Below are positions 1-8,064 of a stretch of 10,367 nucleotides of DNA, piece after piece. The translations under genes were made by a program, and so were the position numbers. The DNA lies in contig WHUX01000785.1 in assembly GCA_015179025.1 (NCBI GenBank), forward strand, positions 1 to 10,367, written 5' to 3'. A model generated the notes under the pieces. The model saw nothing but the letters and a program-made list of their open reading frames with translations, searched no databases and was not told where the DNA came from. Within the stretch, counting starts at the first letter, position 1. Each line of letters opens with the position of its first letter. The stretch is from Terfezia claveryi. Its lineage: Eukaryota > Ascomycota > Pezizomycetes > Pezizales > Pezizaceae.

Positions 1-600
1 AATAACTCTGTGAATAATTTGGGTATCGAGATAAACTAAAATTCTATAATCTTCTATGCGTTGATACCTTTCCAATGGTAATCTACTTGTGACCTACAGT
101 TCTCTATTCATAGAGTTATGTGCAGTTGAAAATTATTTTCAATGGACACTAGACACTATTAAGTGAATATTGCCGGAAACATAATTAGACGCCTTCGAAT
201 ATTGTCGGATGGTAATTCGACAGTATCGGAGATTGGGAACATATCTGAAATTGAATTTAGTTGTCTCGGATAAGAATTCTTTAATGGGATAAGCGAGCTA
301 TAAGTGAAGTATATATAACATACAGACATTGAAATATTCTCTATGTATGGGTTAGTAACCTGTGACAACGAGTGCAGATAGCAACTGCATTAACAAAGGT
401 GTGGATGGCATAACACTTAGGAAGAAATTCCAAGGTGACAGGTAGGCCCGCGTTTTATAAAATATTTTATCATAAAAATATTTATGAATACCGTGGGATA
501 TAATAGTGCAAGTAGTTCCGGTTGAATTTATTCTACCACCAGCGAGTATTCGAAAGCAAGAGCACCTTGAGTACACGAAGCCTACAAATTTCTAAGTCTT
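1..600. other. AT-rich region upstream of element 1, no recognisable gene
   Basis: No reading frame here resembles a known protein; the open stretches are short and of low complexity. The region is AT-rich and holds a TATA-like stretch near 310 and a small perfect palindrome at 350-360 (GGTTA-G-TAACC). The string TGTGACA occurs at 361-367; it resembles the kind of end seen on gypsy LTRs, but no matching partner or primer-binding site could be found. It may be LTR or leader sequence of the element whose gag starts near 1031, or unrelated flanking DNA. I cannot decide between these. Confidence 0.5.
307..318 (+). promoter_or_regulatory. Possible TATA box (LTR-type promoter?)
   Basis: The string AAGTATATATAACA lies about 720 bases before the first gag-like codon on the same strand. 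A TATA box inside a 5' LTR would sit about here, but no LTR boundaries, primer-binding site or second LTR copy are visible. In such AT-rich DNA a chance match is likely. Confidence 0.2.
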
Positions 601-1002
601 GAGTTAACTTTACGTTTAAGCGACATAGGATTTATTTTGTGTTGCAAAATAAGATCCGTCGTGAGGAACTACTGTTGGACTAAACTTTACTGCTATAGGA
701 TTGATATTCTGTGTTGCGGAATAGATATCATTGCGGCAGGAAATTACGGCCATTCTAATAGTTGCAAGAGCGCTATCAGTTAATAGAGCCCCCGTGACAT
801 TGAGTTAACTTCATGTTTAAGTCACATAGGATTTATTTTCTGTTGCGAAATAAGATCCATCATGAAGAACTACTGTTGGACTAAACTTTACTGCTATAGG
901 ATTAATATTCTGTGTTGTGGAATAGATATCATTGCGGTAGGAAATTACGGTCATCTTAATAGTTGCAAGAGAGCTATCAGTTAATAGGGCCCCTATGACA
1001 TT
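601..1002 (+). repeat. Two tandem copies of a 201-bp unit
   Basis: Unit 1 is 601-801 and unit 2 is 802-1002; both run from GAGTTAACTT to TGACATT. By eye they differ at about 19 positions, about 16 of them transitions, many of the form CG to TG or CA from unit 1 to unit 2. Inside each unit a motif of about 55 bases occurs twice, 70 bases apart (ATAGGAT at 625 and 695, and at 826 and 896), so the unit is itself an old duplication. The first motif of unit 1 folds into a stem-loop: GGAT plus TTATTTT, loop GTGTTGC, AAAATAA, a bulged G, ATCC (628-657). The block ends about 30 bases before the gag-like frame, so it may be part of the element's LTR or untranslated leader. Confidence 0.85.
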
Positions 1003-1030
1003 ATTTTGTAGCTAGTGATTCTAATTTCAT

Positions 1031-2839
1031 TTGCTATATACTCAAATCATATCTAGTTTACAGACACCAAGAGGGCCTCGCCAGCCCTACCAACCCCTCA
1101 CATTCCCAGATATCACACCTCGTGCTATTACACAAAGACTACACAATCTTCTGCAATCAGATACAGATATGGAAGATGATCTCATTGATATACCAATGGA
1201 AGATATTCTACCCCATGGGATGAAATCCCCAAGACACCCTATATATAGTCCAGATGAGCCATAGTCATTTCTGCCTGAATTAATCAATCGATTTGGCCTA
1301 CCTTCCTAAAGACCACCTCGATGAACAAATAGCAACGCCTCTTCGCAATGCCATCATGCACAACCCCTACTACGTCCAATTCGACCCCCTCATACAGGAC
1401 TAAGCCAACAAGAATATGATGAATTATTGGCTAGAATAGTTCGTAATAGAGCTACAGAATATGAATAGCAATGAGCCGAGATTCTGAACCTTACAAAAGG
1501 TTTAAATGCTAAGGCTAGTTTCTTAAAACAAGCACAAGAAGCTCACACTATTGTATTTAATGGTGCTAAAGCCACTTACGAGGATTTAAAGTTACTGCAA
1601 CAGCAGGTAACAGAGGAAGTAGCAGCCTTAAAAGGACAACCTGATGGGCAAGAAGACGCAGTTAAAAGGCTAACAGTTTCTATTAAGGAAACTTTAGATA
1701 TTCAATAGCAAGAGCTGACAAAGAAGCTCAAGGAGGATACCGAGGCAATAATCGATGCGGCTATGGTAGAGTTCAATAGTATTAAGGTAAATATTGGCAA
1801 GTTAAATGATTGGGTACAAAAGGCGAGCAAACAAAGGCAAGATGATTGTATTCGGAGTTGTGAGACTAAGAAGGAATCGGTAGAAGAACTCTCTCACCGA
1901 ATCAAAACTCACAAATGAAAGCTCAAGGACCTACAAGAGCAACTACTTAGCCAACAGCGCATACCCAAACGAACTCAATCGATTGATGATGACATTGAAG
2001 ATTTTATCATCCATAGTACCCGGACAGGTCCAGTACCATCTCCAACACCTCCGCCTCCTCCACCTCCAGTTCAGAAAACTTGAGTTCTTTCTGACAAGAA
2101 AGAACCCCAAAACCTCCTCCTACCTCCGAAGTTCGATGGAACTTCAAGCAAGCTGAAGGAATTCCAGAAGAAAGGTAAGTTGATAAAAGATTTTATCGCT
2201 CGTGTTAGGGTTCATCAGTTGGTAGCAGAACTACTATGGGAACAGATCTGGGAGCACCTAATTAGTGCAATTCAGCCTTAGACTCGGGCCCATATGGTTC
2301 AAGTCAGTACTAACAAAGACATCTTAGATAAAGTACCTGCTAGTACAGAAATATGCTTTCAGCCTATCGCAAATGCCGGGTCTCAGGTTGTGTATGAGAA
2401 GGTTATGGAGGCACATGCACAGAGCCAGTTCCGTCAAAAAAAACAGGCTACTGGTGCGAAACAGGAGGTACTCAATACTCCCAAGTCTATCGAAAAGAAG
2501 TCCGAAAACCTCAAAGACTGAATTACCAAGCTCAAGCAAAAGGCAAAAACTAAGCCTGATACTAAAGCTAAATCCAAGTCAGATACCCCTTCTAAGAAAG
2601 CTAAAGAGCCTAGTCAAGATAGCATTACATATGCTATGAGACAGGCTCGGAAGAAAGATGGACAATGCATCAAATGTGTGGACAAAACTCACATGATGGG
2701 TTACTGTTCAATTGGCTGGAAGGTTATAGATGAGACAAAGGCAAAAGGAAAGAGAAAGGGAAAGGAGGAAGCTAAGAAAGTGGCGACAGTGTCTTCAGGA
2801 CATCAGCAAAAAAAAATGTGCATCAGGACGTACCACTAA
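1031..2839 (+). pseudogene. gag: Gag pseudogene of element 1 (5' part of a gag-pol frame)
   Basis: Gag would form the retrotransposon particle and bind its RNA. The frame runs without a shift through ten internal stops (TAG 1262, 1466, 1706, 2279; TAA 1307; TGA 1322, 1472, 1916, 2081, 2519) to TAA 2837. No ATG opens it: the first codon after the upstream stop at 1022 region is CAT/TTG, and the first in-frame ATG is at 1169, so the true start is lost. In order it holds an acidic N-terminal part, a long Gln/Lys/Glu-rich stretch that looks coiled-coil (about 1400-1990), a proline run (2035-2075), a PPKFDGT motif (about 2124-2144) typical of the start of gypsy capsid regions, a Lys-rich segment, and a zinc knuckle. 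Only about 45 codons separate KFDGT from what looks like the end of capsid, far fewer than usual, which suggests an in-frame deletion. The end is cut by the foldback insertion. Confidence 0.8.
2666..2707 (+). other. CCHC zinc knuckle of element 1 Gag
   Basis: The codons read CIKCVDKTHMMGYC, an exact C-X2-C-X4-H-X4-C pattern, flanked on both sides by Lys-rich sequence. This is the nucleocapsid motif by which retroelement Gag binds its RNA. All four metal-binding residues remain, although the frame has stops upstream. Confidence 0.85.
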
Positions 2840-2879
2840 GCGTCCGGACGCGAGTTTGCGTCCTGTGCGTCCTGTGCGT

Positions 2880-3056
2880 CTGGACGCACTAGAACGTTGT
2901 CCCCTCGCCTGTAACGCAACACCAATGCTGGGCAGTTGCTCTCGCATCTGGACACACTGGAACGTTGCCCCCTCGCCTGGGATGCAACACCAATGTTGGG
3001 CAGTTGATCTCGCATCTGGAACGCACTGGGATGTTGCCCCCATGTCTAGGATGCAA
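2880..3056 (+). repeat. 68-bp minisatellite in the left arm
   Basis: Units start at 2880, 2948 and 3016 with CTGGACGCAC-like sequence; the first two are full 68-bp copies and the third is partial. Each contains GAACGTTG, CACCAATG and GGGCAGTTG blocks. The array is GC-rich, in contrast with the gag sequence next to it. It has fewer copies than the matching array in the right arm. Confidence 0.85.
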
Positions 3057-3271
3057 GCATACATGCAACCTTTGTCCCGACGCACTTGGTGGGTAAACAC
3101 AACCCGCTTACAGCTTGTATCTGCTACATGCTTACACTAGCCAGCTATGTAGCTGGGTTCGCAACCTTTGAATATGCATGCAGCAGAAATATTCATTGTA
3201 TTTGCCAATTATTATATACACAGAGAGGTATTTAGCAATAGATATGTACACGGAACATGTGTGCAGCAACA

Positions 3272-3417
3272 CTCGCTCTAACCCTTGGCCTAAGCTTCGC
3301 TCTAACTCTCGTTGTATCCATCGCTCTAACTCTCGCTCTAATGCTCGCTCTAATTCTCGCTCTACTAATGCTCGCTCTAATTCTCGCTCTAATGCTCTCT
3401 CTAATACTCGCTGTAAT
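3272..3417 (+). repeat. 12-bp satellite (CTCGCTCTAATG-like) in the left arm
   Basis: The core CTCGCTCTAA recurs about every 12 bases with T/C/G variation, interrupted by CCATCG- and CTTGGCC-containing units. The matching tract in the right arm is shorter (about 98 against 146 bases), as replication slippage would cause. The Leu-Glu-Arg-rich open frames across it are products of the repeat. Confidence 0.85.
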
Positions 3418-3462
3418 ATGCTGGGAATAATGAGCAAAGGGAAAAAGCGCGGGGAAGGGAAG

Positions 3463-3470
3463 TATATATA
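3463..3470 (-). promoter_or_regulatory. TATA-like box in the left arm
   Basis: The octamer TATATATA is followed by CAGGA on the + strand; read on the - strand it is TCCTGTATATATA. It lies 116 bases after a purine tract on the - strand (3586-3595). This copies the arrangement in the 3' LTR of element 2, where the same 13 bases occur at 9027-9039. If it works, transcription would go outwards into the gag fragment. Function is inferred only from resemblance. Confidence 0.3.
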
Positions 3471-3737
3471 CAGGAAAACCATAGTTGCCAAGGCCGACTG
3501 CTAAGGCGGACAATTTAGACTTTCCGAAGATAATGAGATAGGGGATAATAAGAGAAGTGGCACGACAGTGATCAACGGCGCTCAGCCCCCCTTTCGCACG
3601 CGGGTGCCGTACTACTCAATGCCTGGCCTGGTAATAGTCATATTGGGAAATCGTAGTCGTGGTACTGCGAACGAGACAAGTACTGCGATATGTGCGGAGT
3701 TCACGCTTTGTGATATATCCCGTAGGAATTCATGCAT

Positions 3738-4982
3738 TCACGGGCATATATATATAAGTATCCGAAAGCACGAGTTTCTCGCATATATATATATTAGTCT
3801 CCAAAAGCATGAGTTTCTCATATATATATATAATCCTGCGAATGTATGGATTTCTTACATATATATATATATATATGTCCCAAAAGCCCGAGTTTCTCGC
3901 ATATATATATAAGCCTGCGAATGTATGGATTTCTCACATATATATATATATATGTCCCAAAAGGACGAGTTTCTCGTATATATATATAAGCCTGCGAATG
4001 TATGGATTTCTCGCATATATATATATAAGTCTCCAAAAGCACAAGTTTCTCGCATATATATATATAAGCCTGCGAATGTATGGATTTCTCACATATATAT
4101 ATATATATGTCCCAAAAGCACGAGTTTCTCGCATATATATATATAAGCCTGCAAATGTATGGATTTCTCACATATATATATATATATGTCCTAAAAGCAT
4201 GAGTTTCTCGCATATATACATAAGCCTGCGAATGTATGGATTTCTTGCATATATATATATAAGTCTCCAAAAGCACGAGTTTCTCGCATATATATATATA
4301 AGCCTGCGAATGTATGGATTTCTCACATATATATATATATATGTCCCAAAAGCATGAGTTTCTTGCATATATATATATAAGCCTGCGAATGTATGGATTT
4401 CTCACATATATATATATATATGTCCCAAAAGCACGAGTTTCTCGCATATATATATAAGCCTGCAAATGTATGGATTTCTTGTATATATATATATATAAGT
4501 CTCCAAAAGCACGAGTTTCTCGCATATATATATATATGTCTCCAAAAGCATGAGTTTCTCCCACATATATATATATGTCTCCAAAAGCGCGAGTTTCTCG
4601 CACATATATATATATATCTCCAAAAGCATGACTTTCTCGCACATATATATATAAGTCTCCAAAAGCACGAGTGTCTCGCACATATATAAATAAGTTTCCA
4701 AAAGCATGAGTTTCTCACATATATATATATATAAGCCCGCGAATGCATGGATTTCTCGCATATATATATTTAAGCAGCGAGCACATGGGTTTCTCGCATA
4801 TATATATATAAGTCTCCAAAAGCACGAGTTTCTTGCATATATATATATAAGCCTGCGAATGTATGGATTTCTAGCATACATATATATAAGTCTGCGAATG
4901 CATGGATTTCTCGCATATATATATATATGTCTCCAAAAGCACGAGTTTCTCCCACATATATATTACTTATATAAGCTCGCGC
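3738..4982. repeat. Central minisatellite: about 31 units of about 40 bp with (AT)n tracts
   Basis: The core is a chain of units of the form (AT)n plus a 25-base body. Body A reads AAGCCTGCGAATGTATGGATTTCTC; body B reads GTCCCAAAAGCACGAGTTTCTC or AAGTCTCCAAAAGCACGAGTTTCTC. Counting TTTCT-type blocks gives about 31 units. A and B alternate through the left two thirds (about 3840-4490), and B-type units run together from about 4500 to 4720. (AT)n tracts of 8-18 bases separate the bodies. CGAGTTTCTCG in body B is a small self-complementary hairpin. The array gives repeated open frames in many phases, none of which looks like a protein. Confidence 0.95.
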
Positions 4983-5124
4983 ATGCATGAATTCCTACGG
5001 GATATATCACAAAGCGTGAACTCCGCACATATCGCAGTACTTGTCTCGTTCGCAGTACCATGACTACGATTTTCCAATATGACTATTACCAGGCCAGGCA
5101 TTGAGTAGTACGGCACCCGCGTGC

Positions 5125-5135
5125 GAAAGGGGGGC
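5125..5135 (+). promoter_or_regulatory. Polypurine-tract-like sequence in the right arm
   Basis: GAAAGGGGGGC followed by TGAG resembles the polypurine tract next to a 3' LTR, and the mirror copy is at 3585-3595. Element 2 has AAAGGGGGGAT in front of its 3' LTR in this same window. A TATA-like box follows 116 bases later. The match is short, so this is a suggestion about the origin of the arms, not proof. Confidence 0.35.
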
Positions 5136-5249
5136 TGAGCGCCGTTGATCACTGTCGTGCCACTTCTCTTATTATCCCCTATCTCATTGTCTTCGGAAAG
5201 TCTAAATTGTCGGCCTTAGCAGTCGGCCTTGGCAACTATGGTTTTCCTG

Positions 5250-5257
5250 TATATATA
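5250..5257 (+). promoter_or_regulatory. TATA-like box in the right arm
   Basis: TATATATA in the context TTTTCCTG-TATATATA-CTTCCC is the mirror of 3463-3470 and would direct transcription rightwards into the pol fragment. No transcript evidence can be seen from sequence. Confidence 0.3.
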
Positions 5258-5302
5258 CTTCCCTTCCCCGTGCTTTTTCCCTTTGCTCATTATTCCCAGC
5301 AT

Positions 5303-5400
5303 ATTACAGCGAGTATTAGAGAAAGCATTAGAGCGAGAATTAGAGTGAGCATTAGAGTGAGAGTTAGAGCGATGGATACAACGAGAGTTAGAGCGAGTGT
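5303..5400 (-). repeat. 12-bp satellite in the right arm
   Basis: Units of TTAGAGCGAGNN repeat here, complementary to the CTCGCTCTAA tract of the left arm. About four fewer units are present than on the left. Confidence 0.85.
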
Positions 5401-5614
5401 TGCTGCACACATGTTCCGTGTACATATCTATTGCTAAATACCTCTCTGTATATATAATAATTGGTGAATACAATCAATATTTCTGCTGCATACATATTCA
5501 AAGGTTGCAAACCCGGCTACATAGCTGGCTGGTGTAAGCACATAGCAGATGCAAGCTGTAAGCGGGTTGTATTTACCTACCAAGTGCGTCGGGACAAAGG
5601 TTGCATGTATGCTT

Positions 5615-5893
5615 GCATCCCAGGCACGGGGGCAACATTCCAGTGCATCCCAGGCGCGAGAGCAACTGCCCAGCATTGGTGTTGCATCCCAGGCGAGGGG
5701 GCAACGTTCCAGTGCGTCCCAAGCACGGTGGCAACGTCCAAGTGCGTCCCAGATGCGAGAGCAACTGCCCAGCATTAGTGTAGCGTCCCAGGCATGTGAG
5801 CAACGTCACAGTGCATCCTAGACGCGAGTGCAACCGCCAAGAATTGGTGGTGCGTCCCAGGCGTGTGAGCAACGTCCCAGTACGTCTGGACGC
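5615..5893 (-). repeat. 68-bp minisatellite in the right arm
   Basis: GCATCCCAGGC- and CAACGTTCCAGTGCGTCCC-like blocks repeat with the same unit as the left array, but in about 279 bases instead of 177. Outer units are more diverged than inner ones (for example AAGAATTGGTGG in place of CAGCATTGGTGT near 5840), as is common at the edge of tandem arrays. Confidence 0.8.
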
Positions 5894-5970
5894 TGGCGCA
5901 ACAAGCGTTCGCGTCCTGATTTTGAGTTATCGTCTCATGCGTTACATGCGTCTGACGCACAGGACGCAAA

Positions 5971-8064
5971 TATTATTTTTGCTAATGGAGCGGATGTAGA
6001 AACGCCACTTGAAGTATAATTTGGGTACATTGTTAGTAAGGATGAGTTAGATTATGGGGAAAATTCAGACTATTAGAGATGCAGGCTATCTAATACGTCG
6101 AGTCAGATAGTCTAGCAGGATTGGTTTTCTATTTGTATTATAAGGAATGGCATCTCTATTGGCAGTTGGAAGGAGGAACATGAAGGGGAACCTATGGATA
6201 TTGACTCGGTTTTGATTAGTTCTGTTTCTCGCAATTTGTCTTCTTCTACTATTTCTTCTCTTTCTTTATCAAATAAAAACGCAAAAAAAAGGACAAAAAG
6301 AAAAGCTGATGATGAGGTGGCTCCTTATATTGGCGCACTCAAAAAAAGACCATGAAAGATGGTGGTGCTAGATATTTCCTTGAATGGAATTAAGGATCTC
6401 TCTTTAGCAGGAAAATCGGGTGCAAAGGTATTGAAGCATGAAGGACTGAAATTTCTTATCTCTGTTAAATTATCTTGGATGTACGGAGGAAATAAACGTG
6501 AAATTTCCATTAATTCTTTGGTTGATACTGGTGCAGAAGCTACAATTTTTGATTCTTCTTTCGTTGAACAGATGATGCTGCCTTGAGTTAAGAGGGAGAA
6601 AAGACTGAGATTAGAGAGCGCCGACGGCTCGATTCTCAAGAGGTCTGATATGGTACAGGTTCAGAACTTGCAGATGGAGGTCCCAGATACAAGATCTAGA
6701 AAAAATAAGACCCTTGACCTGGTAACTGAGGTTGCGTGCCTCGAACCAGGTCTTCCACTCATTTTGGGGATGGATTGGATTAAAACCAATTGTGATAAGC
6801 TACGAGTTACCACTCCTTACGGACTTGAGCTAAAACGAGCATTAGAAATCGAGGAGGTTACTGATTTCACTGACTTTGACGAAGTACTTACATAGACTCA
6901 ATATGTCGGATTAATTGAAATTGAGGAATAGGATTATCAGAAGTTCGCTAATGGAGATGTTCACAAGGTTATAAAAATAATAGTGATTGAAAATATCCAT
7001 AAACTTACTAATCGATTGCTAACACAGTACAGGGATTTTGTGAAGATCTTTGGAAAGGAGTTGCAATCTGCCCTTCCCACGCACGGTCCACAAGACATGA
7101 CAATTGAGTTAGAAGAAGGAAAGAGTCCCCCGTCAGGAAAACTATACCCTCTTTCCCCTGATAAACTAGAGCTTCTTAAAGAATCCCTAGATAAGATGCT
7201 TTGAACTGGCAAGATAAGACCTAGCAAAAGTAGTACTGGCACTCCTATATTCTTCACCAAACAGCTAAATGACAAGATCAGAATAGTCGTAGACTATAGA
7301 GGGCTCAATACTATAACCAAAAAAGACAAGTATCCTCTACTACTTATGACTACCCTAATGGAACAAGTTGGTACTTCACAGGTTTTCTCCAAACTCAATC
7401 TTAAACTTGGGTTTAATCTACTCAGAATAGCGACCGGAAATGAGTGGAAAACAGCATTCAAGACAAAATATAGCTTATACAAATATACAGTTATGCCTTT
7501 TGGGCTAACTAATATGCCATCTATTTTTCAGCAACATGTTAATAATATTCTATCAGAATGAATTGACCAAAGAATAGTTGTATATATTGATGATATCCTT
7601 ATTTATACCCAAACAGAGGAAGAACATGTTGAGCTTGTCTATTGGGTACTGCAGAAACTAAAGGAGAATAACCTTTATGTCAACATAGATAGGTGTATCT
7701 TCCATGTCCCAGAAGTCGAATTTGTGGGATTTAAAGTAGGTACAAAGGGGATACAAATGGGGCAGAAGAAAGTCGAGAACATCCTCACTTGGCAGGCTCC
7801 TCGGAATGTCAAAGAAGTGCAAAGGTTTATTGGTTTTGAAAATTTCTATCGCCGGTTCATTCAAGGCTTTAGTAGTTTGGCTTTGCCAATTCAGACACTA
7901 ACACACAATAGAGTTCTTTGGAACTGGATATAGCAGTGTCAACAGGCCTTCAATGAGTTGAAATATAGATTCACAACCGCTCCAATACTATGCAATTACC
8001 ACCCAGAATGACTAAAAATGATTGAGACAGATGTGTCTGATCTAGTAAAAGCTGGTATTCTATC
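5971..8064 (+). pseudogene. pol: Pol pseudogene of element 1: linker, protease, reverse transcriptase, start of RNase H
   Basis: This continues the gag frame. A Ser/Lys-rich linker (to about 6355) is followed by an aspartic protease with the active-site DTGAE at 6524-6538 and the ILGMDW motif near 6761. The reverse transcriptase shows the GTPIFFTK, RIVVDYRGLN and KYPLL motifs, FGLTN near 7500, and the catalytic YIDD at 7583-7594. A FIGFENFYRRFI segment typical of the RT-RNase H junction follows (about 7828-7863). RNase H begins with ETDVSD (8024-8041) and stops matching after ILS at 8065. Stops: TAA 6017; TAG 6074, 6113, 6893, 6929, 7931; TGA 6353, 6584, 7202, 7559, 8009. There is no frameshift. 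The first palm Asp (usual FSKLDL) is Asn here (AAT at 7397), as a G-to-A change would give. The copy would be dead even without its stops. Confidence 0.9.

Larger units (their letters stand above)
2876..3737 (+). repeat. Left arm of the foldback inverted repeat
   Basis: The arm begins GCGTCTGGACGCAC and ends GAATTCATGCAT (3726-3737). Its reverse complement is 4983-5893. In the inner 240 bases only about four differences are visible. From outside inwards it contains a 68-bp minisatellite, a unique stretch, a 12-bp satellite, a TATA-like octamer, and a unique CpG-bearing stretch with a C6T3 pyrimidine tract (3586-3594). Confidence 0.9.
4983..5893 (-). repeat. Right arm of the foldback inverted repeat
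   Basis: This is the reverse complement of 2876-3737, starting ATGCATGAATTC and ending at GTACGTCTGGACGC. It is about 50 bases longer than the left arm overall: the 68-bp minisatellite has about one and a half extra units here, while the 12-bp tract is shorter. Base differences in the unique inner part are few (about 4 in 240). Confidence 0.9.
2855..5970. mobile_element. Large foldback-type element inserted in gag
   Basis: A 3.1-kb palindromic structure interrupts gag-pol. Its arms (2876-3737 and 4983-5893) are inverted copies around a repetitive core (3738-4982). An outermost 17-base match, TTTGCGTCCTGTGCGTC at 2855-2871 and its complement at 5954-5970, suggests the real ends. Element 1 is in the same reading frame on both sides, so this is an insertion, not a rearranged end. 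There is no transposase or other protein-coding frame; the long open frames inside come from AT-repeats. No target-site duplication could be found, and the outer 20 and 77 bases of the two ends do not align simply. Possible classes are a foldback/Mutator-like non-autonomous DNA transposon, or an inverted LTR-element derivative. Confidence 0.75.
1025..8064 (+). mobile_element. Element 1: decayed Ty3/gypsy-like retrotransposon, split and truncated
   Basis: Gag-like sequence with a CCHC zinc knuckle (1031-2839) and protease, reverse transcriptase and early RNase H (5971-8064) lie on the same strand and in the same frame. They are separated by a foldback insertion at about 2855-5970. The rest of RNase H and the whole integrase are missing because another element begins at about 8065; they may continue beyond the window. 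Domain order Gag-PR-RT-RH is that of Ty3/gypsy elements (Metaviridae). Neither LTR could be delimited, so the left boundary given is only the last in-frame stop before gag. About 20 nonsense codons make the copy non-functional. Confidence 0.85.

Noticed and set aside
159..576. Two open frames on the - strand near the left edge
   Set aside because: Short, AT-rich, no recognisable motif, and no partner feature; likely chance.
361..1002. 5' LTR end of element 1 at TGTGACA (361-367) or at TATGACA (995-1001)
   Set aside because: No primer-binding site, matching LTR start or second LTR was found in the window, so neither boundary can be supported.
2170..2185. AAGGTAAGT, a perfect 5' splice-site string in gag
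   Set aside because: The gag frame continues through it with sensible sequence on both sides, and no matching branch point and acceptor were convincing.
2730..3140. 136-codon Arg-rich frame spanning gag and the left arm
   Set aside because: It starts out of frame in gag and crosses into the 68-bp minisatellite; a chance frame over two unrelated sequences.
3132..3504. Leu-Glu-Arg and Arg-Ser-Asn repeat open frames, mirrored at 5207-5473
   Set aside because: They follow the 12-bp satellite in each phase and change length between arms with copy number, so they reflect the DNA repeat.
3809..4881. Long Tyr/Ile-rich open frames on both strands, one of 287 codons
   Set aside because: They are the translation of the (AT)n minisatellite, open in several frames and both strands because the unit lacks stops; no domain or start context supports a protein.
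3738..4982. CRISPR array
   Set aside because: Units are adjacent and vary gradually with (AT)n links; there are no unique spacers, and the setting is eukaryotic retrotransposons.
1031..8064. Stop codons read as sense by an alternative genetic code
   Set aside because: All three stop codons occur in frame, and the RT catalytic Asp is also changed. Element 2 uses a normal stop at the expected end of its chromodomain. Decay explains it better.
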